Below the pieces are notes generated by a model. The model was not told the DNA's origin, searched no databases, and saw only the letters and a list, made by a program, of their open reading frames with translations. 42,719 nucleotides of DNA. Origin: UBA1067 sp963661055. Its GTDB lineage: Bacteria; Verrucomicrobiota; Kiritimatiellia; RFP12; UBA1067. How positions within the stretch are numbered: the first letter of the stretch is position 1; every line of letters begins with the position of its first letter. A program made the position numbers and the translations under genes. Of the stretch, positions 8,431 to 15,841 are shown one piece after another. The DNA lies in assembly GCA_963661055.1 (NCBI GenBank), contig CAVLAC010000001.1:1-42719 (forward strand), read 5' to 3'.

Positions 8431-10110
8431 TTACGGAACCAAGAACTGCAGCGCGAGAGCCTTCGCCTCACGCTTGACCCGCGCCTGAACTTCGGTGTCG
8501 GCGATATTATCGAGGACATCCGCAATCCATGTGCCAATCTTAATCATTTCCGCTTCCTTCATGCCGCGCGTGGTGACGGAAGCCGTCCCGATACGCACCC
8601 CCGAAGTGCGGAAAGGCGATTCGGTATCGTAAGGAATCGTATTCTTGTTGACGACAATACCTGCCGCGTCGAGTGCCGCGGCGGCGTCCTTACCCGTGAT
8701 GCCCTTCGAAGTCTTGACATCCACCAAGAAGAGGTGGTTATCGGTGCCGCCCGAGACAATGCGGTAGCCGCGATCTTGCACAGTTTTGCAAAGAACTTGG
8801 CAATTTTTGACGACTTGCTGAGCATAGCCCTTCTTCTCAGGCGACATCCATTCGCGGAAGCATACCGCCTTCGCGGCAATGATGTTCTCGAGCGGACCGC
8901 CCTGCATACCCGGGAAGACGGCGGAATCGAGTGCCTTCGCCCACTTTTCCTTGCAAAGGACGAGACCGCCGCGCGGACCGCCCAAAGTCTTGTGGGTGGT
9001 GCTGGTCACAAAGTCCGCGTAAGGGACGGGGCTCTCGTGGGCACCGCCCGCGATGAGACCCGCGATATGCGCCATATCAACCATCATAATACACCCGACC
9101 TTATCGCAAATCTCACGAATGCGCTTAAAGTCAATGGCACGCGGGTAGGCGGAAGCACCCGAGAGCAGAATCTTCGGGCGCACTTCCAGCGCCTGCTTCT
9201 CGAGGGCATCGTAATCGAGCCGCTCCGTTTCCTTATTCACGGTATAAGGGACGATATTGTAGATCTTGCCCGAGAAGTTGACGGGCGAGCCGTGCGAGAG
9301 GTGTCCGCCCTGGTCGAGCGAGAGGGACATAATCGTATCGCCAGGCTTAATTGTGGCAAAATAAACTGCCATATTCGCGGCACTTCCGCAGTGGGGCTGC
9401 ACATTGGCGTGCTCCGCGCCAAAGAGTTCGCACGCCCTCTTGCGGGCGAGTTCCTCGACGGCATCCACGGGCAAGCACCCCGAATACCAGCGCTTCCCCG
9501 GATACCCCTCAGCATACTTATTCATCAAAACCGAGCCTGCCGCCTCGCGGCACGCACGAGAAGAAGTATTTTCGGACGCAATCAAGTTGATTTCGGTATC
9601 TTCCTGCTCAGTCTGTGCACGAATCGCCGCGAAGACTTCGGGGTCATCCTGCAAAAGCCCCGAGGCATCCGAAAGGCGCATCGCGCGTTCCAATTTCGCA
9701 CGGCGACGGGCGTGGCGCTCACTTTCGTCGACGGGAGTCGAGATAAATGCCTTCGCCATCTCAAGCGCATATTCGGGCGAGGTCGTGTCCGCGCCCAAGC
9801 AAAGGATATTCGCGCCATTATGTTGGCGGGTAGTGACTGCCGCGGCGAGTGTCGAGCAAACGGCGGCACGCACATTCTGGAAGCGGTTCGCCGCCATACT
9901 CATACCAATTCCCGAGCGGCAAATCAAAATGCCAAAATCTGCCGCGCCACTCGCGACATCAAGGGCGACGAGGTCGGCGTAATCAGGGTAATCACAGCTA
10001 ATCTTCTCGGCTGGACCCCTATCCAAAACGGACGCAACAGGCGAGAGCCCCGCTACGAGGTAGCTCTTGAGCTCTACTCCACCGTGATCGGAAGCAATGG
10101 CTATTTTCAT
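8431..10110 (-). CDS. RpiB-GlyA fusion: ribose-5-phosphate isomerase B / serine hydroxymethyltransferase
   Basis: A single 559-residue open frame encodes two normally separate enzymes. Residues 1-143 are RpiB, which interconverts ribose 5-phosphate and ribulose 5-phosphate: SDHGG (7-11), the cysteine region ICRSGIGMSMAANR (Cys64) and HNGANILCLG (His97). Residues about 150-559 are GlyA, which moves a one-carbon unit between serine and tetrahydrofolate: NLIASEN near 175-181, GYPGKRWYSG, VDMAHIAGLIAGG and the PLP-lysine motif TTHKTLGGPRGG (Lys374). Both catalytic sets look intact, and the linker shows no stop or frameshift. RBS AGGAG is eleven bases before ATG; the promoter is at 10143-10148. 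rpiB and glyA are neighbours in other bacteria, so fusion by loss of the intervening stop is plausible. Confidence 0.95.
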   Translation of the reverse strand: MKIAIASDHGGVELKSYLVAGLSPVASVLDRGPAEKISCDYPDYADLVALDVASGAADFGILICRSGIGMSMAANRFQNVRAAVCSTLAAAVTTRQHNGANILCLGADTTSPEYALEMAKAFISTPVDESERHARRRAKLERAMRLSDASGLLQDDPEVFAAIRAQTEQEDTEINLIASENTSSRACREAAGSVLMNKYAEGYPGKRWYSGCLPVDAVEELARKRACELFGAEHANVQPHCGSAANMAVYFATIKPGDTIMSLSLDQGGHLSHGSPVNFSGKIYNIVPYTVNKETERLDYDALEKQALEVRPKILLSGASAYPRAIDFKRIREICDKVGCIMMVDMAHIAGLIAGGAHESPVPYADFVTSTTHKTLGGPRGGLVLCKEKWAKALDSAVFPGMQGGPLENIIAAKAVCFREWMSPEKKGYAQQVVKNCQVLCKTVQDRGYRIVSGGTDNHLFLVDVKTSKGITGKDAAAALDAAGIVVNKNTIPYDTESPFRTSGVRIGTASVTTRGMKEAEMIKIGTWIADVLDNIADTEVQARVKREAKALALQFLVP

Positions 10111-10142
10111 TTTCTAGACAACTCCTTTAATTGTTTACTTAT

Positions 10143-10148
10143 ATTATA
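10143..10148 (-). promoter_or_regulatory. Promoter (extended -10) of rpiB-glyA
   Basis: The minus strand reads TTTTTGCTATAAT, with TATAAT at 10148-10143 and TGC in front, an extended -10. No convincing -35 box lies 16-18 bases upstream, which extended -10 promoters tolerate. The 65-base gap between this gene and the fusion gene at 10176-11306 holds nothing else except the RBS. It probably drives the whole run down to the prepilin peptidase. Confidence 0.65.
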
Positions 10149-10175
10149 GCAAAAATTGGACGCTTTGGCGCGGTT

Positions 10176-11306
10176 TTATGAACGGATGTGCACTTTTATT
10201 GTGCCCGCCACGGGTTTCTCAGAAATGAGGATCAGGTAGCCGCCGCCGCCCGCACCCGTCAACTTCCAGCCCAGAACAGAGTCCTTGAGCTTTTCGATAG
10301 TATCTTTTACCTCCTGCGTCGCGGCATTTGGGAACATCTCGAGTTGTGCCGCGAAACACGCCTTCGTTGCCGCGCCCCACGCCTTTACATCGTGCGCGAG
10401 AATTGCCTGCCAAGCCGCCTCAGAGGACGCGGCAAGTGCTTTCGCGGACGCGGCATTTACATTGTTATTGGCGAAAACATCATAAGTACCACAGCGCGGC
10501 GAAACCTGCATCAGGTAGAGGTGCTCCTCAATAAAGCGCAAGGTCTCGTCATTCGTAATCGTCTCAATGGACTTCGGCCAGTAGCCCGCGTCATAATTGA
10601 GCTTGTTGAGCCCTGGCATAAGAATACCCAATTGGTCTTGAGAGCCCGAAATGTGGGTCGAACCTGGCGGATTTTCCACTCCAAAGAGGATTTTCGCATT
10701 ATGCTCGGGGTCGCCGTGGGGCAATTCGGTCTGCCAAAGTTCAATAGCCTTATTGCGGCTTGAGGTCGCCATACCACTGCGCTCATTAAAGTCGTGGTCA
10801 GGATGAATCGAAATCGTCAAAACCGCGCCCGGGCAAAGCTTGTTCACGAAAGGTTGGTCGAGCCAACCGCCGCAAAGCTCAACGCGAAACGGAATCCGAC
10901 AGACACTTCTAATAGAGGTAGTCGATCGCGCAGGCAACCCCGCACTCGGGATGCGCTCGGCAACAACGAGTTTAATGCCGCGCTCCTTGCAAAAACGCTC
11001 TTTATCGGGGGTAAAGCCATCCGAATTCACGAAAAAGATGTCAGGTTTTAGGGCATCGACTTCCTTTTCAAAGTCCATCAGCCCCATACCCGAATTGATC
11101 CACGCGTCTTTCACATAACGAATCGCCTTAACCATATAAAGGCGTTCCGCGTCACTATTGATGGTGCGGCGTCCCTTGAGAGCATAGATATTGCGGTCGC
11201 TCCCAAGCCCCACATAAAGGTCGCCCAACTTCGCCGCCTCAGCAAAGAATGCCACGTGCCCCGAATGGAGCATATCATAACAGCCACTAACAAAGACTTT
11301 TGCCAT
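10176..11306 (-). CDS. Cytidylyltransferase-like / GHMP kinase-like fusion protein
   Basis: Residues 1-133 form a HIGH-superfamily nucleotidyltransferase: GCYDMLHSGHVAFF with HSGH at 14-17 and a variant R-x-x-x-SER loop near 47-55, as in the sugar-phosphate adenylyl/cytidylyltransferases related to HldE. Residues 138-376 resemble a GHMP sugar kinase: IPFRVELCGGWLD (138-150), a degenerate second motif SGMATSSRNKA, GSQDQLGIL (221-229) and the glycine loop TGAGGGGYLIL (350-360). The kinase half is shorter than usual. Together they could phosphorylate and activate a sugar, comparable in logic to heptose or fucose activation; the substrate is unknown. RBS GGAGGGG precedes ATG. It is last in the pcnB-mla run, consistent with an envelope glycan role. 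Confidence 0.8.
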   Translation of the reverse strand: MAKVFVSGCYDMLHSGHVAFFAEAAKLGDLYVGLGSDRNIYALKGRRTINSDAERLYMVKAIRYVKDAWINSGMGLMDFEKEVDALKPDIFFVNSDGFTPDKERFCKERGIKLVVAERIPSAGLPARSTTSIRSVCRIPFRVELCGGWLDQPFVNKLCPGAVLTISIHPDHDFNERSGMATSSRNKAIELWQTELPHGDPEHNAKILFGVENPPGSTHISGSQDQLGILMPGLNKLNYDAGYWPKSIETITNDETLRFIEEHLYLMQVSPRCGTYDVFANNNVNAASAKALAASSEAAWQAILAHDVKAWGAATKACFAAQLEMFPNAATQEVKDTIEKLKDSVLGWKLTGAGGGGYLILISEKPVAGTIKVHIRS

Positions 11307-11323
11307 TACTTAATCCCCTCCTC

Positions 11324-12295
11324 TTATAGAGCTCCCGTGATAAGCGAACCAAAGGTCGAAATCGGGGTCGTATCGCGGTAATTGTCGATAACTTGCCGAA
11401 TATCCTTGATAAGTCCGTTTACTTCATCATATAGCGCGGGGTCAGCAACGAGCTTGCCAAGCGTGCCCTCGCCCGCCTTGAGTTTATCGGCGACTTCATT
11501 AAGGGAAGCAAGTAGCTTATTCGCCCCCGCAAAAGTCTCCGACGCGTCAAAAGATTCGCACGCCTTCTTAAATGCCGCGAGAGAGGACTCAAGTTGACCC
11601 GCCATCGGATCATTCGCCGCGAGAAGGCGCCCGAGGAGTCCCTGCCCTTGGCGAAGGCAGTCCGAAATCTCCTTCGCATTGGCTACGGTGGCATCTAAAT
11701 TGTCGTAGAGTTTGGTATCAGGGGACATCAGCTTACCGAGCGTGCCTTCGCCGCGCTCAAGTCTAGAGGAAAGTTCCTTAATTGCCGCGCTCGCCGCCGC
11801 GAGATTCGTGACAATAGTGCGAAGTTCACTTCCCGAAACGGCTTCGTTAAGGTTATGGGCTATTTCGGCGACCTCATTCATCCAGTCTGTGGGTTTCGTG
11901 CCAGTGAAGAGCGTCTCCTTAAGCGAAAGAACTTCGCCCTTGCCTTCTTCTAAAAGGAGGTAGTAGCCGCCGAGCATTGAAAGATTACGAATGCTTATCG
12001 TATAACCTTCTCTAAGGACGACATTTTGGTCAATTTCGGCACTTACCACAAGATTTGTCGGGGTGAGCTGTATCTTCTCGACCGAGCCGACCTTTGTGCC
12101 GCGATACATAACTGTGTCGCTCTCTTTGAGACCTCCAACATCCGTAAAGACGACTTGGGCACAGACCCTCTTACGCCCCCTTAGGACATCTACCCCCGAT
12201 ATAACTATCGTAAAATAGACGAGAGCGGCTAAAACTACGAGCATAAAGAGTCCGACAACGAACTCGGCAAAGACATCATTTTTGCGTGAACTCAT
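11324..12295 (-). CDS. mlaD: MlaD-like MCE-domain lipid transport protein
   Basis: MlaD proteins are inner-membrane-anchored, periplasmic lipid-binding subunits of MlaFEDB-type ABC transporters. The 323-residue product has one N-terminal membrane helix (about 12-34), an MCE domain (VCAQVVFTDVGGLKESDTVMYRGTKVGSVEKI) and a long helical C-terminal half with repeated GEGTLGKL segments, typical of PVC and other non-enteric MCE proteins. ATG at 12295 is chosen over an upstream ATG at 12301 because AAAGGAG lies seven bases before it and only one before the other; this gives an ATGA overlap with mlaF. Confidence 0.93.
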   Translation of the reverse strand: MSSRKNDVFAEFVVGLFMLVVLAALVYFTIVISGVDVLRGRKRVCAQVVFTDVGGLKESDTVMYRGTKVGSVEKIQLTPTNLVVSAEIDQNVVLREGYTISIRNLSMLGGYYLLLEEGKGEVLSLKETLFTGTKPTDWMNEVAEIAHNLNEAVSGSELRTIVTNLAAASAAIKELSSRLERGEGTLGKLMSPDTKLYDNLDATVANAKEISDCLRQGQGLLGRLLAANDPMAGQLESSLAAFKKACESFDASETFAGANKLLASLNEVADKLKAGEGTLGKLVADPALYDEVNGLIKDIRQVIDNYRDTTPISTFGSLITGAL

Positions 12296-13035
12296 GACCA
12301 TTCTCCTTTCGCCGCGGCGAGAAATGCCTGGACCTCTGGATTTTGGGACTGGGTAAAATCATTGGGCTTGGCGCAGAGAACCGCGCGCCCTTTATCAAGT
12401 AACAGAATGTGGCTCGCCATACCAAGTGCCGCGCCGAGATTGTGGGTGACCACTATTGAAGTGAGCCCGCGCTCTTTATTGAGCTTAACTATGAGCCCGT
12501 TAATCGTCGCGGCAGTCACGGGGTCAAGTCCGCTCGTGGGCTCATCGTAAAGGACGACATCCGTCTTGCGCACAATTGCCCGCGCCAAACCCGCACGCTT
12601 CTGCATGCCGCCCGAAATCTCAGCTGGGAACTTCTCCGCGGCGTCCGTAAGCCCAACTGCCGCGAGGGCATCCTCTACCCGAACGGAAATTTCTTCTTCG
12701 CTCAAATTGGTAGTCTCCCGTAGGGGCAAAGCAACATTATCCCGAACCGTCATCCAGGCGAGAAGCGCACCACTCTGGAAAAGGTAGCCAATTCGACTGC
12801 GAATGCCCTCGAGTTCCTTGCCCGACGCGGCAGTTACATCGATGCCCTCAAAAAGAATGCGCCCCGCCGTCGGGGTCAAGAGCCGCACAATGTGCTTGAG
12901 CGTGACCGACTTACCCGTCCCTGAGGGACCCACAATGCAAAAGACCTCGCCCTTCTCAATCGAGAAGCTAAGTCCGTTCAAAACGGGCACCCCGTTGAAC
13001 TTCTTAACTACATTCTCGAACAAAATGAACGACAT
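12292..13035 (-). CDS. mlaF: MlaF-like ABC transporter ATPase
   Basis: ATPase of the Mla/MCE phospholipid transporter, working on the cytoplasmic face with MlaE. The 247 residues have Walker A GPSGTGKS (about 35-42), the Q-loop region LFQSGALLAWMTVRDN, the signature ISGGMQKRAGLARAI, Walker B DVVLYDEPTSGLDP and the H-loop VVTHN. RBS AAAGGAG precedes ATG by three to six bases. It is placed between mlaE and mlaD, the usual order mlaE-mlaF-mlaD or its permutations. No MlaB or MlaC gene is in the window. Confidence 0.96.
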   Translation of the reverse strand: MSFILFENVVKKFNGVPVLNGLSFSIEKGEVFCIVGPSGTGKSVTLKHIVRLLTPTAGRILFEGIDVTAASGKELEGIRSRIGYLFQSGALLAWMTVRDNVALPLRETTNLSEEEISVRVEDALAAVGLTDAAEKFPAEISGGMQKRAGLARAIVRKTDVVLYDEPTSGLDPVTAATINGLIVKLNKERGLTSIVVTHNLGAALGMASHILLLDKGRAVLCAKPNDFTQSQNPEVQAFLAAAKGEWS

Positions 13036-13047
13036 GGGCTCCTTTTC

Positions 13048-13866
13048 TTAACGATAGCAGAGGCGAGTAATCATATACCCAAACATCAAAATAAGCAGAA
13101 ACGAACCAATCACGCTCCGCTGAGTGGAGCGTCCGACACCCGTTGCGCCGCGACTCGCCGAAAGCCCTTGGGCACAGGAAACCGCGCCAATAATTACCCC
13201 AAAGACGAGGGCTTTGACGAGTCCGACTACGAGATCTTTCGGTTCGGCAATAGAAATTGCGCTTGCCATATACTGCCCAAAGTCAATTCCGAGCTGGGTG
13301 ACCCCAACGAGTCCGCCACCCATTGTGCCGACCGCACAGCAATAGAACGCTAAGAGGGGAGCCATAACGACGAGGGCAAAAAGCCGAGGGGCTGCCAAAA
13401 ACCTAACGGGCGAAATGGACATTATCTCGAGCGCGGCAATTTCGTCGTTTATCTTCATTGTGCCTATTTCTGCCGCGATTGCCGACCCGACGCACGCGGC
13501 GAGGCACATTCCGCAACTAAACGGAGCCATCTCCCGAATAAGGGAGAGCATAACTGCCGCGCCCAAGTAGATTTCTTGGTTAAAACGCCGAAGTTCCAGC
13601 CCAATTTGTAGGGCGAGAATCATCCCTGTGAAGAGCGAAACTACCGTAATTACAGGAAGTACGCGAATTCCTGTAACATATAGCTGCCTCACCAAGTCTT
13701 GCCGCGAAATGGCGCGGCAAAGTACGCTCGGGAAGTAGGCGAAGGCTTCACCTAAAATGCGGAAAGCCCAGCCTAGTTGTGCTGGGATTTCTATTAGTTT
13801 CTGGACGAAGCCGCGCCGATAGGTGCGCGGTGCTTCATCCCACAACGGCTCGCGTACAACCGTCAT
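13048..13866 (-). CDS. mlaE: MlaE-like ABC transporter permease
   Basis: Permease of the MCE lipid transporter. The 272-residue protein shows the MlaE family core: VLPVITVVSLFTGMILALQ, REMAPFSCGMCLAACVGSAIAAEIGTM with the conserved E-I-G-T-M, INDEIAALEIMSISPVRFLAAPR, and several further hydrophobic segments to the C-terminus. It overlaps nothing but starts 11 bases after the TPR gene; no strong RBS is visible, so coupling is likely. The substrate in relatives is glycerophospholipid exchanged between the inner and outer membranes. Confidence 0.95.
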   Translation of the reverse strand: MTVVREPLWDEAPRTYRRGFVQKLIEIPAQLGWAFRILGEAFAYFPSVLCRAISRQDLVRQLYVTGIRVLPVITVVSLFTGMILALQIGLELRRFNQEIYLGAAVMLSLIREMAPFSCGMCLAACVGSAIAAEIGTMKINDEIAALEIMSISPVRFLAAPRLFALVVMAPLLAFYCCAVGTMGGGLVGVTQLGIDFGQYMASAISIAEPKDLVVGLVKALVFGVIIGAVSCAQGLSASRGATGVGRSTQRSVIGSFLLILMFGYMITRLCYR

Positions 13867-13877
13867 CGCTTTAGGCG

Positions 13878-14555
13878 TTACTTCTTCGCGGGTTCAACGG
13901 ACTTTAATGCCTCGCTGACCGCGTCCTCCGAAACGGCGGGAGCCGCCTTGGCGGGACGCTCAATGAGGTCACGGGCATCCGCAATGCGCACCTTGAGAGC
14001 AAAATCGCTCGCGGCTTCCTTCTCCATTTTGTCAAGGAGGGCAAGTGCCGCGCTCTTATCACCCTTCGCCGCGAGGCAACGGGCTTCACCAAAGCGGGCG
14101 GTCGTCGCCAAGAAGCTCTTCGGCTTAGATTCCGCGAAGTTGGTGTAAAGAACAAGCGCGTCATCATACTTCTTGAGTGCCTCAAGGCACTGCGCCTTGC
14201 CAACAGCGGGAACATCCGCGAAGCCCTCGGGCGGATTCGCCTCAAGCTTTTCGTAGGTCTCAAGTGCCGCCTGGAACTCGCCCTTCATATAGAGCGCACT
14301 CGCGAGACGCATTTGCAGGGCAGGACCCGCCGCAGTCGCGGCATATTTCGCCGCCGCTTCCTCGAGTTCCTCGGTCGTCGTCGCCGAAAGGAGCGCTTCG
14401 CTCGAAGCTTCTTTCCTAGACGCATTTAAATGGGTGTAGCTGTAGTAGCCACCCACCATCATAAGCGCGATAGCGAGCCACATTACAGTAGACTTCCCAT
14501 CCTTTTCCCACCACTCAATGAGCGGGATCAGTTCTACAGGCGTTGATTTCTTCAT
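13878..14555 (-). CDS. Membrane-anchored TPR-like protein
   Basis: A 225-residue protein with an N-in single membrane helix (STVMWLAIALMMVGGYYSY, about 22-40) and a helical repeat region outside (MRLASALYMKGEFQAALETYEKL, CLEALKKYDDALVLYTNF), resembling the YfgM/TPR_21 layout. YfgM-type proteins are periplasmic chaperone partners of the secretion machinery; here that role is only a guess. The start overlaps the pcnB stop by four bases (ATGA), and mlaE follows. The C-terminus is Lys/Ala-rich and ends in PAKK. Confidence 0.82.
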   Translation of the reverse strand: MKKSTPVELIPLIEWWEKDGKSTVMWLAIALMMVGGYYSYTHLNASRKEASSEALLSATTTEELEEAAAKYAATAAGPALQMRLASALYMKGEFQAALETYEKLEANPPEGFADVPAVGKAQCLEALKKYDDALVLYTNFAESKPKSFLATTARFGEARCLAAKGDKSAALALLDKMEKEAASDFALKVRIADARDLIERPAKAAPAVSEDAVSEALKSVEPAKK

Positions 14556-15760
14556 TCGTTGGTTTCCTTTTCAATGTTACGGTCGTAGAAATCCGACCAC
14601 AAGTTCAAAACAGCTTCACTGCGTCCCTCGGAACGCGCGAGTATACGATTATAGTCGAGCGCATCGAGGAAATCACGGTTGTAAATAAAGCGACTCTTGC
14701 CGCGTGCCGGCGCCATAGAGAGGCGACGGACGCTTTCCATTATGCCTACCGCCGAGAAATAGACGGTTTTCGGTATCTTTATAGCCTCTAAGACGCTTTT
14801 CACGACTGCCCGCGCCGCCCCTTCTTTGCCGAACTCTTCGCAGGGACCCGTGCACAACAAGGCGACCCGCAGGGCATTCGTCGGCTCAAGCCCCCTCTTA
14901 CGGAGCATAAGTTCATACTTATCAAGTGCCGCGAGATGGCGCCAAAGGGGACTCTTTTCGCCACCCGTACGCTCTACATAGGCGGCGAGGGAAGGCAACA
15001 TATCGCCGAGCATTCCACTTTGCCACATCATCTGAAACGCGGCGGCGGAGTGCCCGTAGGCGAAGAGCCTAAAGACTTCCTCACAAACACGCGGAATCGC
15101 GGCAGTTAGAATGCAGGCGTGATGACGCTTAATCGCCGCCCATGTCTTCTTCTCAATCTTAAAACCAAGCCGCGCCGAGAACTTAATCGCCCGCATCATT
15201 CTCACGGGGTCTTCCTGAAAACGGATGTCTGGGTCGCCAATAGCCCGAATAATCTTCCTCTTCAGGTCGTCCATTCCGCCCACCCAGTCAATGACACTAA
15301 AGTCACGGATGTCATAGAAGAGCCCGTTTACCGTGAAGTCGCGGCGGTAAGCGTCCGTTTCGGGTGTCCCGAAAGTATTATCTTCCTGAGGGCCCTCTGC
15401 CGCGTGCTCAAGGATCTCGCCGACGGTCTGGGATTCGCGACGGAATGTCGCCGTCTCAATCACCTTCTCACCAAAGCGGATATGCGCCAAACGGAACCGC
15501 CGCCCAATAAGAAAGCAATTGCGAAATGCCTTACGGACCTCATTAGGCTTAGCCGAAGTGCCCACATCAAAGTCTTTCGGTTGGCGCCCCATTAACAGAT
15601 CCCGCACGCCGCCCCCGACCAGGTACGCCGTGTAGCCAAGCTCCGAAAGATGGTACAGTACTCTTAACGCGTCAGGGTCAATATTCTTACGCGAAATGCA
15701 GTGCTCCTGTCGTGGGTACACGACAGGCAAATTAGACTTCTTTCTCCTAAACAAAAACAT
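14552..15760 (-). CDS. pcnB: Poly(A) polymerase / CCA-adding enzyme-type nucleotidyltransferase
   Basis: Class II nucleotidyltransferase that adds A or CCA to RNA 3' ends. The 402-residue protein has HCISRKNIDPDALRVLYHL, LVGGGVRDLLMG, then the metal-binding KDFDVGTSA and RFRLAHIRFG, then the RNA-binding helical region VNGLFYDI...PVRMMRAIKFSARLGF. The lead-in ISRKNI favours PcnB over tRNA CCA transferase, but activity cannot be settled by eye. ATG at 15760 starts MFLFRRKKS; an upstream in-frame ATG at 15811 would lie upstream of the promoter and is rejected. The TATAAT (15773-15768) leaves only seven bases before this ATG, implying a leaderless or nearly leaderless mRNA. Confidence 0.9.
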   Translation of the reverse strand: MFLFRRKKSNLPVVYPRQEHCISRKNIDPDALRVLYHLSELGYTAYLVGGGVRDLLMGRQPKDFDVGTSAKPNEVRKAFRNCFLIGRRFRLAHIRFGEKVIETATFRRESQTVGEILEHAAEGPQEDNTFGTPETDAYRRDFTVNGLFYDIRDFSVIDWVGGMDDLKRKIIRAIGDPDIRFQEDPVRMMRAIKFSARLGFKIEKKTWAAIKRHHACILTAAIPRVCEEVFRLFAYGHSAAAFQMMWQSGMLGDMLPSLAAYVERTGGEKSPLWRHLAALDKYELMLRKRGLEPTNALRVALLCTGPCEEFGKEGAARAVVKSVLEAIKIPKTVYFSAVGIMESVRRLSMAPARGKSRFIYNRDFLDALDYNRILARSEGRSEAVLNLWSDFYDRNIEKETNE

Positions 15761-15766
15761 CCGTAA

Positions 15767-15798
15767 TATTATACCAAAACTGCCGCGCTCAAGCAAGG
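15767..15798 (-). repeat. 32-bp direct repeat, copy 1, carrying the pcnB promoter
   Basis: Identical over 32 bases to 17725-17756. On the minus strand it contains TTGCTT (15796-15791), a 17-base spacer with a CGCGGCA motif, and TATAAT (15773-15768) preceded by TTTTGG. Similarity ends sharply on the gene side and within three or four bases on the other side. Together the two copies bracket the HU-like and Fic genes. Confidence 0.85.
15768..15796 (-). promoter_or_regulatory. Promoter of pcnB-mla operon
   Basis: TTGCTT, 17 bases, TATAAT with TGG just before the -10 hexamer. The expected start of transcription (about 15761) is at or next to the pcnB ATG at 15760, so no Shine-Dalgarno can be present upstream. 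Confidence 0.8.
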
Positions 15799-15841
15799 AC
15801 ATTAACAACATTATCGTGTCGCCCGCACCCCCCGAGGCAAA

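Noticed and set aside
8734..10149. Long plus-strand frame of 471 residues opposite rpiB-glyA
   Set aside because: The minus strand holds both complete conserved enzymes; the antisense frame has no recognisable domain and arises from GC-rich codon use.
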